A stretch of 34,102 nt of DNA from JAHBNG01 sp039028975 (lineage in GTDB: Bacteria > Chloroflexota > Anaerolineae > Caldilineales > Caldilineaceae): contig JBCCHB010000170.1 of the NCBI GenBank assembly GCA_039028975.1, forward strand, positions 1 to 34,102, given 5' to 3'. The notes beneath the pieces were generated by a model. It saw nothing but the letters and a program-made list of their open reading frames with translations, searched no databases and was not told the DNA's origin. The position numbers and the translations under genes are program-made. Position 1 is the first letter of the stretch. The number at the start of each line of letters is the position of its first letter. Positions 8,470-17,133 of this stretch are shown here, piece after piece.

Positions 8470-9624
8470 ATGAATCAACTCCAGCCATATCAGGTAATGA
8501 TACGATTCACGTTGCCCTTTATGGCCTTGCTCATCGTCGCCTGCTCGGCGAGAGCTCCCTGGGTAAGCAGGCCAACGGGACGTGCATATGTAGAGGCCGA
8601 AGCGCTATTCCGCCATGAACCACGTTGGCTTGGTGCCGATGCCGCGCTGACGATTCCGCTTACTGATGACCGTGTACTTTGGCTCTTTGATGATACGTTC
8701 GTTGCCGTATCAGATGCGTATACGCGCAAAGTATCTAAAATGGTGCGCAATACAGTTGCCATCCAGATAGGCGTGGATCCACGTACCGCGTCAATGACTT
8801 TCCACTGGCGGCAGGACGCAAATGGGTCACCGGCATCATTCTTTCCCGAGCGCGGTTCACAGTGGTATTGGCCTAGGCACGGGATTCTGCTGGATGAAGG
8901 ACCGTTGGTCATCTTCTTATTCTTGATGGGTGCGACCCCAGGCCAAGGTCTTGGTTTTGCACATGAGGGTTACGCTCTTGCACTGATCGACAATCCGCAC
9001 ATGTCGCCAGAGATGTGGAACCTTCAGATTATTGATGGTAAGCCGAACGCCTATGGTATCATTCCCGCAACAGCTGTTGTCCAGGACGGTGAGTACATCG
9101 TTGCTCTTGCCATCCATCAGGAATCTACCCGTATGGGTGAGCATCCAGGTATGCTTGTACGCTACCCATCCAAACAACTCGCGCAAGGCAATATGGATAG
9201 TGCGGAATGGTGGGCTGGTGAACGACGCGGATGGCTTCCCGAATCTGAACTCAGCGCTGGCGGTCCTGCATATGTATTAGATGATGCGGGGGCCGAATGC
9301 TCACTCCACTGGGACGAGCGTACGGAATCATTTATCCACGTCGCCAGCTATGGCTTCGGTGACACAACCATCGGGCTGCGTACTGCCCCCGCGATCACTG
9401 GTCCTTGGTCGTCACCCATCACTGTCTACGATCCACCAGAATCAGATCGTCCGCAACCATTTGTGTATGCCGCCAAGGCACACCCCAAACTAGCTGGTCC
9501 AAACGCTGCAGATCTCGTTGTCACGTATGCAACCAACAGTTTTGAGTTCAGCGATTTATTTACAATGGAGGGCGAGCGCTCTCTTTACTGGCCACGCCTC
9601 GTCCTTGTCCCAGTAGGCAAGTAA
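8470..9624 (+). CDS. Predicted secreted lipoprotein, propeller fold (DUF4185/DUF5005-like)
   Basis: This 384-residue product has a lipoprotein signal ending LIVAC with Cys25 as the anchor. It then shows WLGADAALTIPLTDDRVLWLFDDTFV. A repeated pattern of short beta-rich blades with Trp and Gly follows (GSQWYWPRHGILL, GWLPESELSAGGPAYV, GPWSSPITVYDPPESDRPQ). This resembles families of secreted sugar-active five-bladed propellers annotated DUF4185 or DUF5005. The final YWPRLVLVPV is also typical. GGAGAG lies about 8 nt before the ATG at 8470; an upstream start at 8377 would put a non-signal leader before the lipobox. A role in binding or cleaving surface glycans is inference only. Confidence 0.6.
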   Translation: MNQLQPYQVMIRFTLPFMALLIVACSARAPWVSRPTGRAYVEAEALFRHEPRWLGADAALTIPLTDDRVLWLFDDTFVAVSDAYTRKVSKMVRNTVAIQIGVDPRTASMTFHWRQDANGSPASFFPERGSQWYWPRHGILLDEGPLVIFLFLMGATPGQGLGFAHEGYALALIDNPHMSPEMWNLQIIDGKPNAYGIIPATAVVQDGEYIVALAIHQESTRMGEHPGMLVRYPSKQLAQGNMDSAEWWAGERRGWLPESELSAGGPAYVLDDAGAECSLHWDERTESFIHVASYGFGDTTIGLRTAPAITGPWSSPITVYDPPESDRPQPFVYAAKAHPKLAGPNAADLVVTYATNSFEFSDLFTMEGERSLYWPRLVLVPVGK

Positions 9625-9637
9625 AGGTCGCCGAACA

Positions 9638-9701
9638 GATAAAACCGCAGAGTTGTCATGCCCGAAGGCTGTAATCGGGCATCCAGGTATCCGGTTTTGT
9701 C
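9638..9701. repeat. Nested inverted repeat between convergent genes, candidate terminator
   Basis: An inner perfect 8-bp stem (ATGCCCGA 9658-9665, TCGGGCAT 9675-9682) sits inside outer arms 9638-9647 and 9692-9701 that pair with one wobble. It lies just after the lipoprotein stop and before the end of the convergent PhyH gene. There is no T-tract. It may terminate both transcripts or be a REP-like element. Confidence 0.45.
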
Positions 9702-9799
9702 TAAGTCCCATTCCTAAGAACATATCCAAAGAAAGTTTTTTCTCAAATGACAAGCTCTAAGATATGGCAGATTGTCACCCGGGTTCGATCCTGATTGGA

Positions 9800-10657
9800 C
9801 TATAATGGTACGGTTTCTAGAGAGCTTGTTGATTTATAGACTTGATTCACATCCACAAGATGTGTCCCACCTTGATCAACCCATGCACCACACTCGCCTC
9901 CTTCAGGACTATCTTGAATCTCTTCCACAATGGTTCCATCCATCCGCAGTACAGGACGGTCCAAAGCCATCACCTGCTCTGCATGGCCTTCAATGTAGTG
10001 GCCGACTAGAGAGCGACGGAATCGATCCGTTGTCGTGTTAGGGAAGCTGCCGTGGACCAGTTGCCCGTTGAAGAAGAAGACATCTCCCGGCTCAAGACAG
10101 ATGGGAACTGGCTCCAATTCAGGCGGTAAGGGGACAACAATGGTGGTAAAGCTCTCGCTTTCGTCGGCCTCCACAGGGCAGATCAACGGCAAGTCTTGGG
10201 TTTTGGGCACAACTTGTAGACATCCATTGGCTTGGTCTATGGTCTCTAACGCCATCCATGCTGCAATACTGGTGCCTGGTTTGGCCCGCAAGTAGTACTG
10301 ATCCTGGTGCAAGGCCTGACCGCGCGCACCTGGGGGTTTAAAGTAGAGCATGGTCTGGACAGCGTATGGCTCTTGACCCAGCATCTCGACCATGCACTGA
10401 CGAATGCGCTCATCCAGAAGCCACTGCCGACTGACATCATCCCAGTGATGCATGTTGAACATCCGTGGGTACCGTTTGAGGGGATCCCCTTCGTCCTCCT
10501 CCCACTGGGTGATGAGATCGTACCTGTAGGCCCCTTCCTGCCGTAAGTTCATGTAGTGAGTGCGATAGTGTTCCGTCTCTTTTTCCGAAAATAATGACTT
10601 GGCAATGGCATAACCATTTTGCCTGAACATCTTCCCTAATTCTGATGGATTGCTCAT
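9800..10657 (-). CDS. Phytanoyl-CoA dioxygenase family Fe(II)/2-oxoglutarate oxygenase
   Basis: This 285-residue protein belongs to the PhyH family, cytoplasmic enzymes that hydroxylate small molecules using iron, oxygen and 2-oxoglutarate. The iron ligands are visible as HQD (His117, Asp119) and a distal His202 in QLVHGS. Arg in DRFRRS (212-215) is placed to bind 2-oxoglutarate. GDVFFFNG and CLQVVPKTQ are typical core strands. The ATG at 10657 has GAGAG about 8 nt before it; a GTG at 10711 would add 18 residues with no homology. It is the last gene of the long minus-strand cluster. Bacterial relatives act on varied substrates, so the substrate stays open. Confidence 0.85.
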   Translation of the reverse strand: MSNPSELGKMFRQNGYAIAKSLFSEKETEHYRTHYMNLRQEGAYRYDLITQWEEDEGDPLKRYPRMFNMHHWDDVSRQWLLDERIRQCMVEMLGQEPYAVQTMLYFKPPGARGQALHQDQYYLRAKPGTSIAAWMALETIDQANGCLQVVPKTQDLPLICPVEADESESFTTIVVPLPPELEPVPICLEPGDVFFFNGQLVHGSFPNTTTDRFRRSLVGHYIEGHAEQVMALDRPVLRMDGTIVEEIQDSPEGGECGAWVDQGGTHLVDVNQVYKSTSSLETVPL

Positions 10658-10715
10658 ATACTTTTCTCTCGTTGTATTTGCTATCTGCTCTCCTCTATAC
10701 TCAGTCGACACTTAC

Positions 10716-11672
10716 CTATTCTTTCAGGGCTGCTTCCACGGCGGCCCGCACATCTGGATATTGTTGAATCGCTTCCAAATTGCAGAAGACCAAATGGCCC
10801 TCGCCATATTGCTTAGCAATCGCCAATTCACGAGCAATACGTTCTCCAGATCGCCTCAAATACGGTTCGTCAAAGATACCAATAAAGGGAACAAAACGGT
10901 TATTCTCGGGCTTCTCTAAACGCTTCATCTCTTGTGCCTCAAATTCAACCCGCTCAAGGCTCCAGTTTGGTTGATAGAACCAGGAGATGGTTTGAGAGCA
11001 AAAGTCTAGCTTCAAGTCACTGCCATATGTCGGATTGGGACGAAATGGTGGCCATAGATGATTGGTGACGATTGCATCCGATTTGATAGACTTTGCATGC
11101 TTATAAAGAATGTGAGAAATTTCAACCAGACTTGCCTGGGCCATAGTTGCCACAACCTCTGCATCGTGCCTTGACGGGTCCACAGTACGCACTTCCTGGC
11201 GTTTAGCCTGACAATGAGAACAGAAACAGGCAAAATGATTGGCAAAGCCAAAGCCATCAAAGGCCACACCGTCAGCAATAGCCAGACCATCGGTCACCCG
11301 TCGCTTAAGCTCTGCCTGTGCAAGCGGATGCTCAAAACAGAGCAGAGCTGCCATTTGAACAATCGGGAACCAGCGGTGTGCCTGTATGGTGTAAGGCTCC
11401 CACTGTATGCTATGAAGCGAATTCTTGATGGCCTCTTCCAAGGGCAGCATCTGCTGGAGTGCTTCTGGATGTTGTTGAATGAATTGCCTGGTTGCATTCG
11501 GCGTGATGATGGCAATGACCTTCAAGCCAACTGCTTGGGCAAACTCCATTAGCGTCGTGGTTGGCTCATGGATGATTAACGTGTCAAACCCAAGTTCACA
11601 AGTGAAGGCAATGAGCTGCTGCTCTTCTTCTCTTGTCGTTCGTGGCAGGTGCCAGTCCCAGGCTGCTTTCAT
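10716..11672 (-). CDS. Putative TIM-barrel protein, glycosidase-like, function unknown
   Basis: This 318-residue protein has alternating helix/strand blocks suggesting a (beta/alpha)8 barrel: an N-terminal WDWHLPR, GFDTLIIHEP, LKVIAIITP, a central DGVAFDGFGFANHF followed by CFCSHCQ, then AIVTNHLWPPF and VPFIGIFDEPYL. The DGxxFDGFGF plus CxCxxC arrangement is reminiscent of uncharacterised glycoside-hydrolase-like proteins, where an aspartate sits at the end of a strand before a Cys-rich loop. I cannot assign a family firmly. It ends 58 bp from the PhyH start and begins 5 bp after the stop of the Gfo/Idh gene, so the three are almost surely one operon. Confidence 0.55.
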   Translation of the reverse strand: MKAAWDWHLPRTTREEEQQLIAFTCELGFDTLIIHEPTTTLMEFAQAVGLKVIAIITPNATRQFIQQHPEALQQMLPLEEAIKNSLHSIQWEPYTIQAHRWFPIVQMAALLCFEHPLAQAELKRRVTDGLAIADGVAFDGFGFANHFACFCSHCQAKRQEVRTVDPSRHDAEVVATMAQASLVEISHILYKHAKSIKSDAIVTNHLWPPFRPNPTYGSDLKLDFCSQTISWFYQPNWSLERVEFEAQEMKRLEKPENNRFVPFIGIFDEPYLRRSGERIARELAIAKQYGEGHLVFCNLEAIQQYPDVRAAVEAALKE

Positions 11673-11677
11673 ACTAT

Positions 11678-12712
11678 CTACTCATTACCCCAGGGAAAGG
11701 ATGGGATAGATAGCGTGCGATCAGAAGCCGGTAGCGATAGACGAGAACCATGATTCTGATGGGATAGGTGGATGGCAAAACCAATTTCGGTGGCTCGACG
11801 GGCGTGGGCACCATCGCATTTTGTTGGGGCCTGAGCCTCCATGGCACGGACCAAATTGCGCACCATGGCGGGACCGGCTGGCCAATTCTCTTCATGAGGC
11901 GGTAGCGAGAGGGTTTGCATTCCTGTACTCTTTCCTGACTGTTTGGACCAGAGGTAAGCTTCATTGGCATCATCAAGAATGATGAGGCGCCCTTCGTCAC
12001 CGATGATTTCAAACGACGGTTTCTTACCGCCATCCCCGGTCAGGTACATCACAACGCCATTGTCTAGACCTACTTGACCTCGGCCCGGTGGATCCAAATG
12101 CCTTCGAGACTCTGCCGGATCACCAGAAACGTCCTCGACCAAGCCGCTTACCCAGAGTGGCTCGGGATCACCCAGCAGCATCAAAGCTGTATCATAATTG
12201 TGGCAACCATGGTTGATCAGATTCGGCAAGCCGTGGACCATCATACTCCTAACTTGGCCCACGACTCCATCCTTAATCAACTGACGTAGGTGTTGATAAG
12301 GCGTTAAATGGCGTCGGTCCAGCCCAAAAAGCAATGCGACATTGTAGCGTTGGCATGTAGCCACAATGCGGTCGGATTCAGCCAAGCTGGTTGCGAGTGG
12401 CTTGTCACAGAGAACACCCCGCACCCCTGCTGCCGCGGCCTCTTCAATCTGATCCGCGTGCATGGTCTGGCGAGTAGCAATGCAGACGATGTCAGGCTTC
12501 ACCTCACCGAGCATTTGGCCATAGTCGGCGTAGGTAGGCATCTCTCCCCAAAAAGTGAGAAACTCCGTGCGAGTCTCGTCACCTAAATCAAAGACAGCCA
12601 CCATCTCGGTCTCCGGCACAACGTCAAAAGCAGCAGCAAAATTATGATTGGTCAACTTCGTTAACAACATGCGGTGGCAGCCAGCGATGGCCACCTTTAA
12701 GGGCGTTTTCAT
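11678..12712 (-). CDS. Gfo/Idh/MocA family oxidoreductase
   Basis: This 344-residue protein has an N-terminal Rossmann domain (KVAIAGC, then DIVCIATRQTMHADQIEEAAAAG) and the catalytic-lysine region LCDKPLATS with Lys104-Pro105. An Asp replaces the usual Glu of the EKP motif. The C-terminal substrate domain follows, with FEIIGDEGRLII. Family members oxidise or reduce sugars, inositols and related polyols with NAD(P). The glycine-rich loop is shortened (GCHR rather than GxGxxG), so cofactor binding may be atypical. The ATG overlaps nothing upstream, with a weak AAGG about 8 nt before it. It is tightly linked to the downstream TIM-barrel gene. Confidence 0.82.
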   Translation of the reverse strand: MKTPLKVAIAGCHRMLLTKLTNHNFAAAFDVVPETEMVAVFDLGDETRTEFLTFWGEMPTYADYGQMLGEVKPDIVCIATRQTMHADQIEEAAAAGVRGVLCDKPLATSLAESDRIVATCQRYNVALLFGLDRRHLTPYQHLRQLIKDGVVGQVRSMMVHGLPNLINHGCHNYDTALMLLGDPEPLWVSGLVEDVSGDPAESRRHLDPPGRGQVGLDNGVVMYLTGDGGKKPSFEIIGDEGRLIILDDANEAYLWSKQSGKSTGMQTLSLPPHEENWPAGPAMVRNLVRAMEAQAPTKCDGAHARRATEIGFAIHLSHQNHGSRLSLPASDRTLSIPSFPWGNE

Positions 12713-12930
12713 CTTTAGACCTTAGTAGGTAATTGAGCAGGTAATTTGAGTAACGAGCAGTTTGATGAACAGCGGAAGCAGCGACCGATGGCTCCATCAC
12801 CAGTTGTCCAGCGACTGCGACGTATAAAGCATGAACGGCAGGCAGAGAAATCTCTTTCAAGCAGTGAGTGATCTGAAGTTTCTCTATACCTGATGTAGCG
12901 AACGGATGAAATATTATGAGAACAAATTCA

Positions 12931-13431
12931 CTAACCATGTGTAACCACAATTTCCGGTGCCTGCTGCAAAGTCTGAAAAACTACGCAGTACCGTTCCGTC
13001 AATTTGATCAGAGAGGCGATCTGTTCAGCGGGAGCATCTGTCTCTAGAGCAAAGTTGAGGCGGATGGCTTTGAAACCCACCGCGGCATCTTTGGCAACGG
13101 CTAACGTACCACGGAAATCCAGATCACCTTCCGCTCGAACAGTGGCATCCCGGAGCTCTACACCAATAGAAGTCGCCACCGCGCCGAGCGTCACACCAGC
13201 ACAAGCGACCAATGCCTCCAGTAACATGTCTCCCGAGCAGAGGGAAAGGCCATCACCACCTGTGGCCGGATGTAGCCCAGCTTCGGCCATGGCCCGATTC
13301 GTATCGATTTTGCAGGTGATGCCCTCGCCGATGCGCCCCTGAGCTTTGAGTGTAATTAGAGCTGCTTCAGGGTTTTCGCGATAGGCTTCTTTTAGTGGGG
13401 CTTGAAGGGTACGTAAGGTATCGGTGTTCAT
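12931..13431 (-). CDS. OsmC family protein
   Basis: This 166-residue protein has the OsmC/Ohr fold blocks: TGGDGLSLCSGDMLLEALVAC with Cys77, and RYCVVFQTL with Cys149, the two redox cysteines of the family. Characterised members reduce organic hydroperoxides; this branch could also have a different thiol-based role. The length is typical. AGGGA precedes the ATG. It lies between the Nudix and Gfo/Idh genes with about 220 bp of non-coding sequence after it, so cotranscription downstream is plausible but not certain. Confidence 0.83.
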   Translation of the reverse strand: MNTDTLRTLQAPLKEAYRENPEAALITLKAQGRIGEGITCKIDTNRAMAEAGLHPATGGDGLSLCSGDMLLEALVACAGVTLGAVATSIGVELRDATVRAEGDLDFRGTLAVAKDAAVGFKAIRLNFALETDAPAEQIASLIKLTERYCVVFQTLQQAPEIVVTHG

Positions 13432-13491
13432 GTGGGTCCCTAAATTTCATGAGATTGGCTTTTATCCATGGTTGATATAAAGTTTTCCTCC

Positions 13492-13947
13492 CTACTCTAT
13501 ATAGCCGAGTACTTGCGAGACTTTCTTCATCGTTGCATGAGTAATGGTGCTGTTCAAAAGTTCTGCTGTCCATGTGGATTCATTCCGCAGATCAAACCAA
13601 TCCACTTCCACAATCTCATACCCAAATTTGTGTGGCGCAAGGTCAAATTCCGGTTCACTGCCAGGGCGTGCCTCGCCACCAATGGGTTTACACTCATAGG
13701 TTTTGAACCACTCGTAAAAGCTCTCCGGTGGGCTGGACTCATCTTGCAACAGTTGCTTCACCTGAACGTCCAGGTGTGTTTCTTCTTTTAACTCACGCGC
13801 AACACATTCTTCTTCGCTCTCGCCTTCTTCACGACCGCCACCAGGCATAGACCAGTATTCCAGTTGGTCTTCATGCTGGCAATTTTTGATGAGTAGAATA
13901 TGGTGATCCTGAATCACTGCACCTTGATATCGGATACGACGTGTCAT
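13492..13947 (-). CDS. Nudix hydrolase
   Basis: This 151-residue protein carries a Nudix box from Gly37 to Leu59: G, five residues, Glu43, seven residues, R51-E52-L53, then E55-E56. The metal-binding glutamates are present. The conserved Gly near the end of the box is replaced by His58. Nudix enzymes cleave nucleoside diphosphates linked to another group. The product is normal in length and starts 11 bp after the histidine phosphatase stop, which indicates cotranscription. The substrate cannot be predicted. Confidence 0.85.
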   Translation of the reverse strand: MTRRIRYQGAVIQDHHILLIKNCQHEDQLEYWSMPGGGREEGESEEECVARELKEETHLDVQVKQLLQDESSPPESFYEWFKTYECKPIGGEARPGSEPEFDLAPHKFGYEIVEVDWFDLRNESTWTAELLNSTITHATMKKVSQVLGYIE

Positions 13948-13958
13948 CGATGTTGTTC

Positions 13959-14609
13959 CTATATGATGCTTACTAGATCTGTAAGATGAGCACTATCTCC
14001 CACACGCACAATTGACGCATAGCGAGGTGAACCACCTTGAATCTGACCGTTTGGCCAGTAATCAATTTCAGTAATGGATCCGTTTGTTAAGTTAAATTCG
14101 TGTTGCCAAATGCTCTCCGGTGTAAAGCCCACCGCCCAACGGATGGCTGCGTCTATGGTGCCTGCGTGGGCAAAAACCGCCACGCACTCATTTTTGTGCC
14201 GTTCAATCATCTCTTCGCAAGAATCAGTGACTCTGACCATGAACTCCCCCAAACTTTCGCTACGTGCCGTGCCTCGATGCGTCGCTTGCCAGATGAGTAG
14301 GTCGGGCCGCTCTTCAATAGCTTCTAAGGAATTGGACCCAAAGTCAAACTCGGAAAGTCGATGATCCATGAGCGGCTCCTGCTTGAGCGCCTTGCAAAGT
14401 GGTATGGCCGTTTCGGCTGCCCTTCGGTAAGGACTTGTGTAGATGGTTGTCGGCTGAGTATTCGCAGCAATTACCTCTGCCAGCCGTTGCGCCTGACGTT
14501 CCCCCAGTGTGCTCAAGGGCGTGTCCTCACCATAGGAACCATCTGCGGAACGCGCTTGGCCATGCCGTATAAGCAGTAATTTGGTGGTTGGGAATTGTTG
14601 GGAATCCAC
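13959..14609 (-). CDS. Histidine phosphatase family protein (phosphoglycerate mutase-like)
   Basis: This 216-residue cytoplasmic enzyme has the phospho-histidine motif LIRHGQ (Arg15-His16-Gly17), a second arginine in SPYRRAAET, Glu87 in RLSEFDFG and the distal catalytic His148 in FAHAGT. This is a complete active-site set for a branch 1 histidine phosphatase acting on small phosphates or sugar phosphates. It starts a likely two-gene unit with the Nudix gene. The 256 bp upstream, towards the ROK gene, holds an inverted repeat. Confidence 0.87.
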   Translation of the reverse strand: MDSQQFPTTKLLLIRHGQARSADGSYGEDTPLSTLGERQAQRLAEVIAANTQPTTIYTSPYRRAAETAIPLCKALKQEPLMDHRLSEFDFGSNSLEAIEERPDLLIWQATHRGTARSESLGEFMVRVTDSCEEMIERHKNECVAVFAHAGTIDAAIRWAVGFTPESIWQHEFNLTNGSITEIDYWPNGQIQGGSPRYASIVRVGDSAHLTDLVSII

Positions 14610-14665
14610 TGCTTGACTTGTAATCCCTCTATATTCAGTAGGTATCTGTTCGCCTTACCGAACTC

Positions 14666-14761
14666 AGAAACCGAGTTTTTCACGGTTCCGAGTAGTTTGT
14701 CGAAGAAATCAGACTAATTTGACACAAACATCTTGTCGTACAGTCTAAAAACTCGGTTTCT
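14666..14761. repeat. Inverted-repeat element with perfect 15-bp arms
   Basis: AGAAACCGAGTTTTT at 14666-14680 is exactly complementary to 14747-14761, with 66 bp between. It lies in the gap between the ROK and phosphatase genes. Sequence further out matches only partly. It resembles a miniature inverted-repeat element; terminal duplication is not clear. Confidence 0.55.
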
Positions 14762-14865
14762 TTAGGCCAAGGTGGTAGTCTCTCTATATTTAGCAGATTG
14801 CAATGTGCTTGATGTGTACCAATTTGACATGGACTAATCGACCACGCGACTGCGGCCTACTGACA

Positions 14866-15915
14866 TCAGATAAATGCATAGAACTCTCGCTCGTACCCAA
14901 TCTCAGACAGAATAACGTTACTTGTATTATAGCCATAGACACCGAGCGAAGAGAGTGTATCCTCAATGGCCCTCCGAATAGCCGAAATGAGAATCCCCTG
15001 GCCTGCCCGATTCAGCCCGTCTCCTAATTTGGCCACACCGGAGCCAATAATGATTGTTTTGGCAAACGCCATCTTTCGCTCCACAAACCAGTAAGCGATA
15101 AAAGGAGCCAACGCTTGTCCCATCTCTTGCCCGGCCGATTCAATCAGTTGGATAGCAAGCGGATCATTCTCCCTGGCCACCCGATTGATGTCTATTAGGT
15201 CTATCTCCTCAGGAGATTTGTTAGCGAGTTCTAAAAGTGCTGGCCCACGTCCATCTATCCGTATTTCCTCTCTGAACCTCTGCGCAATTTCAGGCCCGCG
15301 CAGCCACCGGTCAAAGCGCAATTCCGACGGACCTAGCTCGGGAATATGCGCCAACGGACTATAGGCAAATGCGCCCGTTGCTGTCCTGATGACTTGTAGC
15401 CCCGCTTCACCTGTCATCATGTGGATAATGGGATCGTGCCAGTAGAGCTTCCCACCGGAGATGATGCCGCTGGCAACACCCGTCCCCCAGACGATGAAGA
15501 TACAGTTTTGGCATCCTGGCAGCGTGCCTTTGGGGCTGACTTCACCCAGCGCAGCTGCCGCAGCATCGTGCATGAGTTCGATTTTTATGGTTGAATCTAG
15601 TGCTTTTGAAACCAGCACTGCAATGGCATCGTGAATAGGGTCCGCAGTTGTCGGAAGAATCTCTAAATTGGCGACTACTCTTGGAGGCGGTGGAACTAGT
15701 TCGGGATACGAGATACCCACATAGGAGACATTAGGCAGGCCCACTTCATGGATAACTGCCAAAATTTGTTGGGCAACCGCAGCATACCGAGCCGATGTGT
15801 CTTGGGGCGTCGCAATCTCATCTAGCAGACAGACCAAATTTCCCTGATAGTCAATGGCACCGGCACCAATTTTACTTTGGCCCACGCTGAGCGCTACTAC
15901 AAGGTTGTTATTCAT
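14866..15915 (-). CDS. ROK-like sugar kinase/ASKHA-fold protein
   Basis: This 349-residue protein begins NNLVVALSVGQSKIGAGAIDYQG, a phosphate-1-like motif. It has HDAAAAALGE, matching the catalytic-aspartate segment of ROK kinases, and VWGTGVASGIISGGKLY, matching the phosphate-2 motif. The zinc-binding CxCGxxGCxE of classical ROK proteins is absent; the region after HMMTGEAG differs. Glucokinase-like activity is possible, but the altered centre weakens the assignment. The gene follows DppC by 112 bp on the same strand and could phosphorylate a sugar moiety of the imported substrate. Confidence 0.68.
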   Translation of the reverse strand: MNNNLVVALSVGQSKIGAGAIDYQGNLVCLLDEIATPQDTSARYAAVAQQILAVIHEVGLPNVSYVGISYPELVPPPPRVVANLEILPTTADPIHDAIAVLVSKALDSTIKIELMHDAAAAALGEVSPKGTLPGCQNCIFIVWGTGVASGIISGGKLYWHDPIIHMMTGEAGLQVIRTATGAFAYSPLAHIPELGPSELRFDRWLRGPEIAQRFREEIRIDGRGPALLELANKSPEEIDLIDINRVARENDPLAIQLIESAGQEMGQALAPFIAYWFVERKMAFAKTIIIGSGVAKLGDGLNRAGQGILISAIRRAIEDTLSSLGVYGYNTSNVILSEIGYEREFYAFI

Positions 15916-15978
15916 GTGAAACTAATGAGGCTATCAGTGTCAATCTAGTTACAAACCAAACCTAAGATTAGCCCATCC

Positions 15979-16023
15979 ACCATCTACCGACTCTGGACCA
16001 ACCAACTCTGAACCAACCGACTC
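15979..16023. repeat. Three-copy 15-bp tandem array between DppC and ROK genes
   Basis: Units end in ACTC: 15979-15993, 15994-16008 and 16009-16023. The last two differ at two bases; the first is more diverged. A decayed fourth unit runs into the DppC stop codon. Confidence 0.6.
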
Positions 16024-16027
16024 TAAA

Positions 16028-16933
16028 CTATCGACTGTGCCGCGGATCAATGGCATCTCTCAGCCCATCGCCGATAAAATTGATGCTCAATACGGTCAGT
16101 AGAATCATGATAGCAGGTGGTATCCAAATCCATGGCCCATCTTGCAGTACATCCAAGCTACGTGCCGTCTCTAGCATGTTGCCCCAACTCGGTGTAGGTA
16201 AAGGGATGCCGACGCCTAGAAAGCTAAGACCGGCTTCTAGCAGAATGGCTTCGTTGATAGCGAAGGTAACAGATGCCAGCAACGGGGCCACTACACCAGG
16301 TAAGATATGACCAAGGATGATACGACCATCTCGAGTCCCCAATGACTGGGCAGCCAGGACATATTGATTCTCGCGTAACGATAATACTTGTCCACGGACC
16401 AAGCGCGCCACGCCTGGCCAACTAAAGATGCCAATGAGCAGAATCACGTTGGTGATATTCTGACCAACATAAATGGCAACGGTCAAAATAATCACGACCC
16501 GTGGAAAGGTCATGATGACATCGGTGAAGCGCATAATCACCATATCTACCATGCCTCGATAGTAGCCAGAGAGCGCACCCAAAATTACGCCGATAACGGT
16601 AGACATGAGGGCAGCGCTAAAGCCTACAGCAATCGATACCCTGCCTCCATGTAACGTCCGACTCCAGATGTCACGCCCTACCCGATCTGTTCCCAAAAAG
16701 TGAGTAAGGTTAGGCGATTGGAATTTGTCTCGCAGATTGAGCTCTTCGTATGGATACCGTTCTAGGAAAGGCGCGCCCAAGGTGATTAGCAGAATCACCC
16801 CGAAGGTGACCACACCCGTTACCGCTAGAGGATGGCGCAAAAAGCGTCGCCACGCCTGCTGGGCCGGTGACTGGGACTTTACATAAGTATCAAGTATTTG
16901 GCTCTCATCTGTAGAGAGGGATATTGCTGACAT
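16028..16933 (-). CDS. Peptide/nickel-type ABC permease (DppC family), system 1
   Basis: This 301-residue inner-membrane protein is one half of the channel for a family 5 binding protein. The N-terminus has a cytoplasmic stretch, then a helix and the periplasmic segment FLGTDRVGRDIWSRTLHGGR that marks DppC/OppC. The coupling region is VRGQVLSLRENQYVLAAQSLGTRD, followed by AILLEAGLSFLGVGIPLPTPSWGNM and a final GDGLRDAIDPR. The length is normal. Repeat copy B fills much of the space between it and DppB, which is unusual inside a transporter operon. The Shine-Dalgarno is weak. Confidence 0.9.
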   Translation of the reverse strand: MSAISLSTDESQILDTYVKSQSPAQQAWRRFLRHPLAVTGVVTFGVILLITLGAPFLERYPYEELNLRDKFQSPNLTHFLGTDRVGRDIWSRTLHGGRVSIAVGFSAALMSTVIGVILGALSGYYRGMVDMVIMRFTDVIMTFPRVVIILTVAIYVGQNITNVILLIGIFSWPGVARLVRGQVLSLRENQYVLAAQSLGTRDGRIILGHILPGVVAPLLASVTFAINEAILLEAGLSFLGVGIPLPTPSWGNMLETARSLDVLQDGPWIWIPPAIMILLTVLSINFIGDGLRDAIDPRHSR

Positions 16934-17036
16934 GGGTTATTTGCTATTCAAAGCTGAACCAGCCATTGCTGAGCCGAGGGCTATATAGATACTTCCCGTC
17001 GTATAACGTTCGTTCCGAACAAAGTAGCTATTTCTA

Positions 17037-17127
17037 TACTTCGCCAGAAAAGTCTTGTCCCGACTCTTATCCAATCCGTTCTGGAACATTCCGGACAGAG
17101 AGAACAGAACTTTTCTGGCCATTTATA
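17037..17127. repeat. Palindromic intergenic element, copy B, with TA on both sides
   Basis: This 91-bp element starts TACTTCGCCAGAAAAGT and ends ACTTTTCTGGCCATTTATA. GCCAGAAAAGT and ACTTTTCTGGC are perfect complements. TA precedes it at 17035-17036 and follows it at 17128-17129. It aligns with copies A and C, including the central CCAATC and ATTCCG blocks. Confidence 0.7.
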
Positions 17128-17133
17128 TAAACT

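Noticed and set aside
9777..9800. A GGGTTCGATCC segment resembling the T-arm of a tRNA
   Set aside because: The flanking bases do not form a five-pair T-stem and no anticodon or acceptor arm can be folded upstream.
12642..12950. A 102-codon minus-strand frame between OsmC and Gfo/Idh genes
   Set aside because: It overlaps the real Gfo/Idh start in another frame, has no ribosome-binding site and no family pattern.
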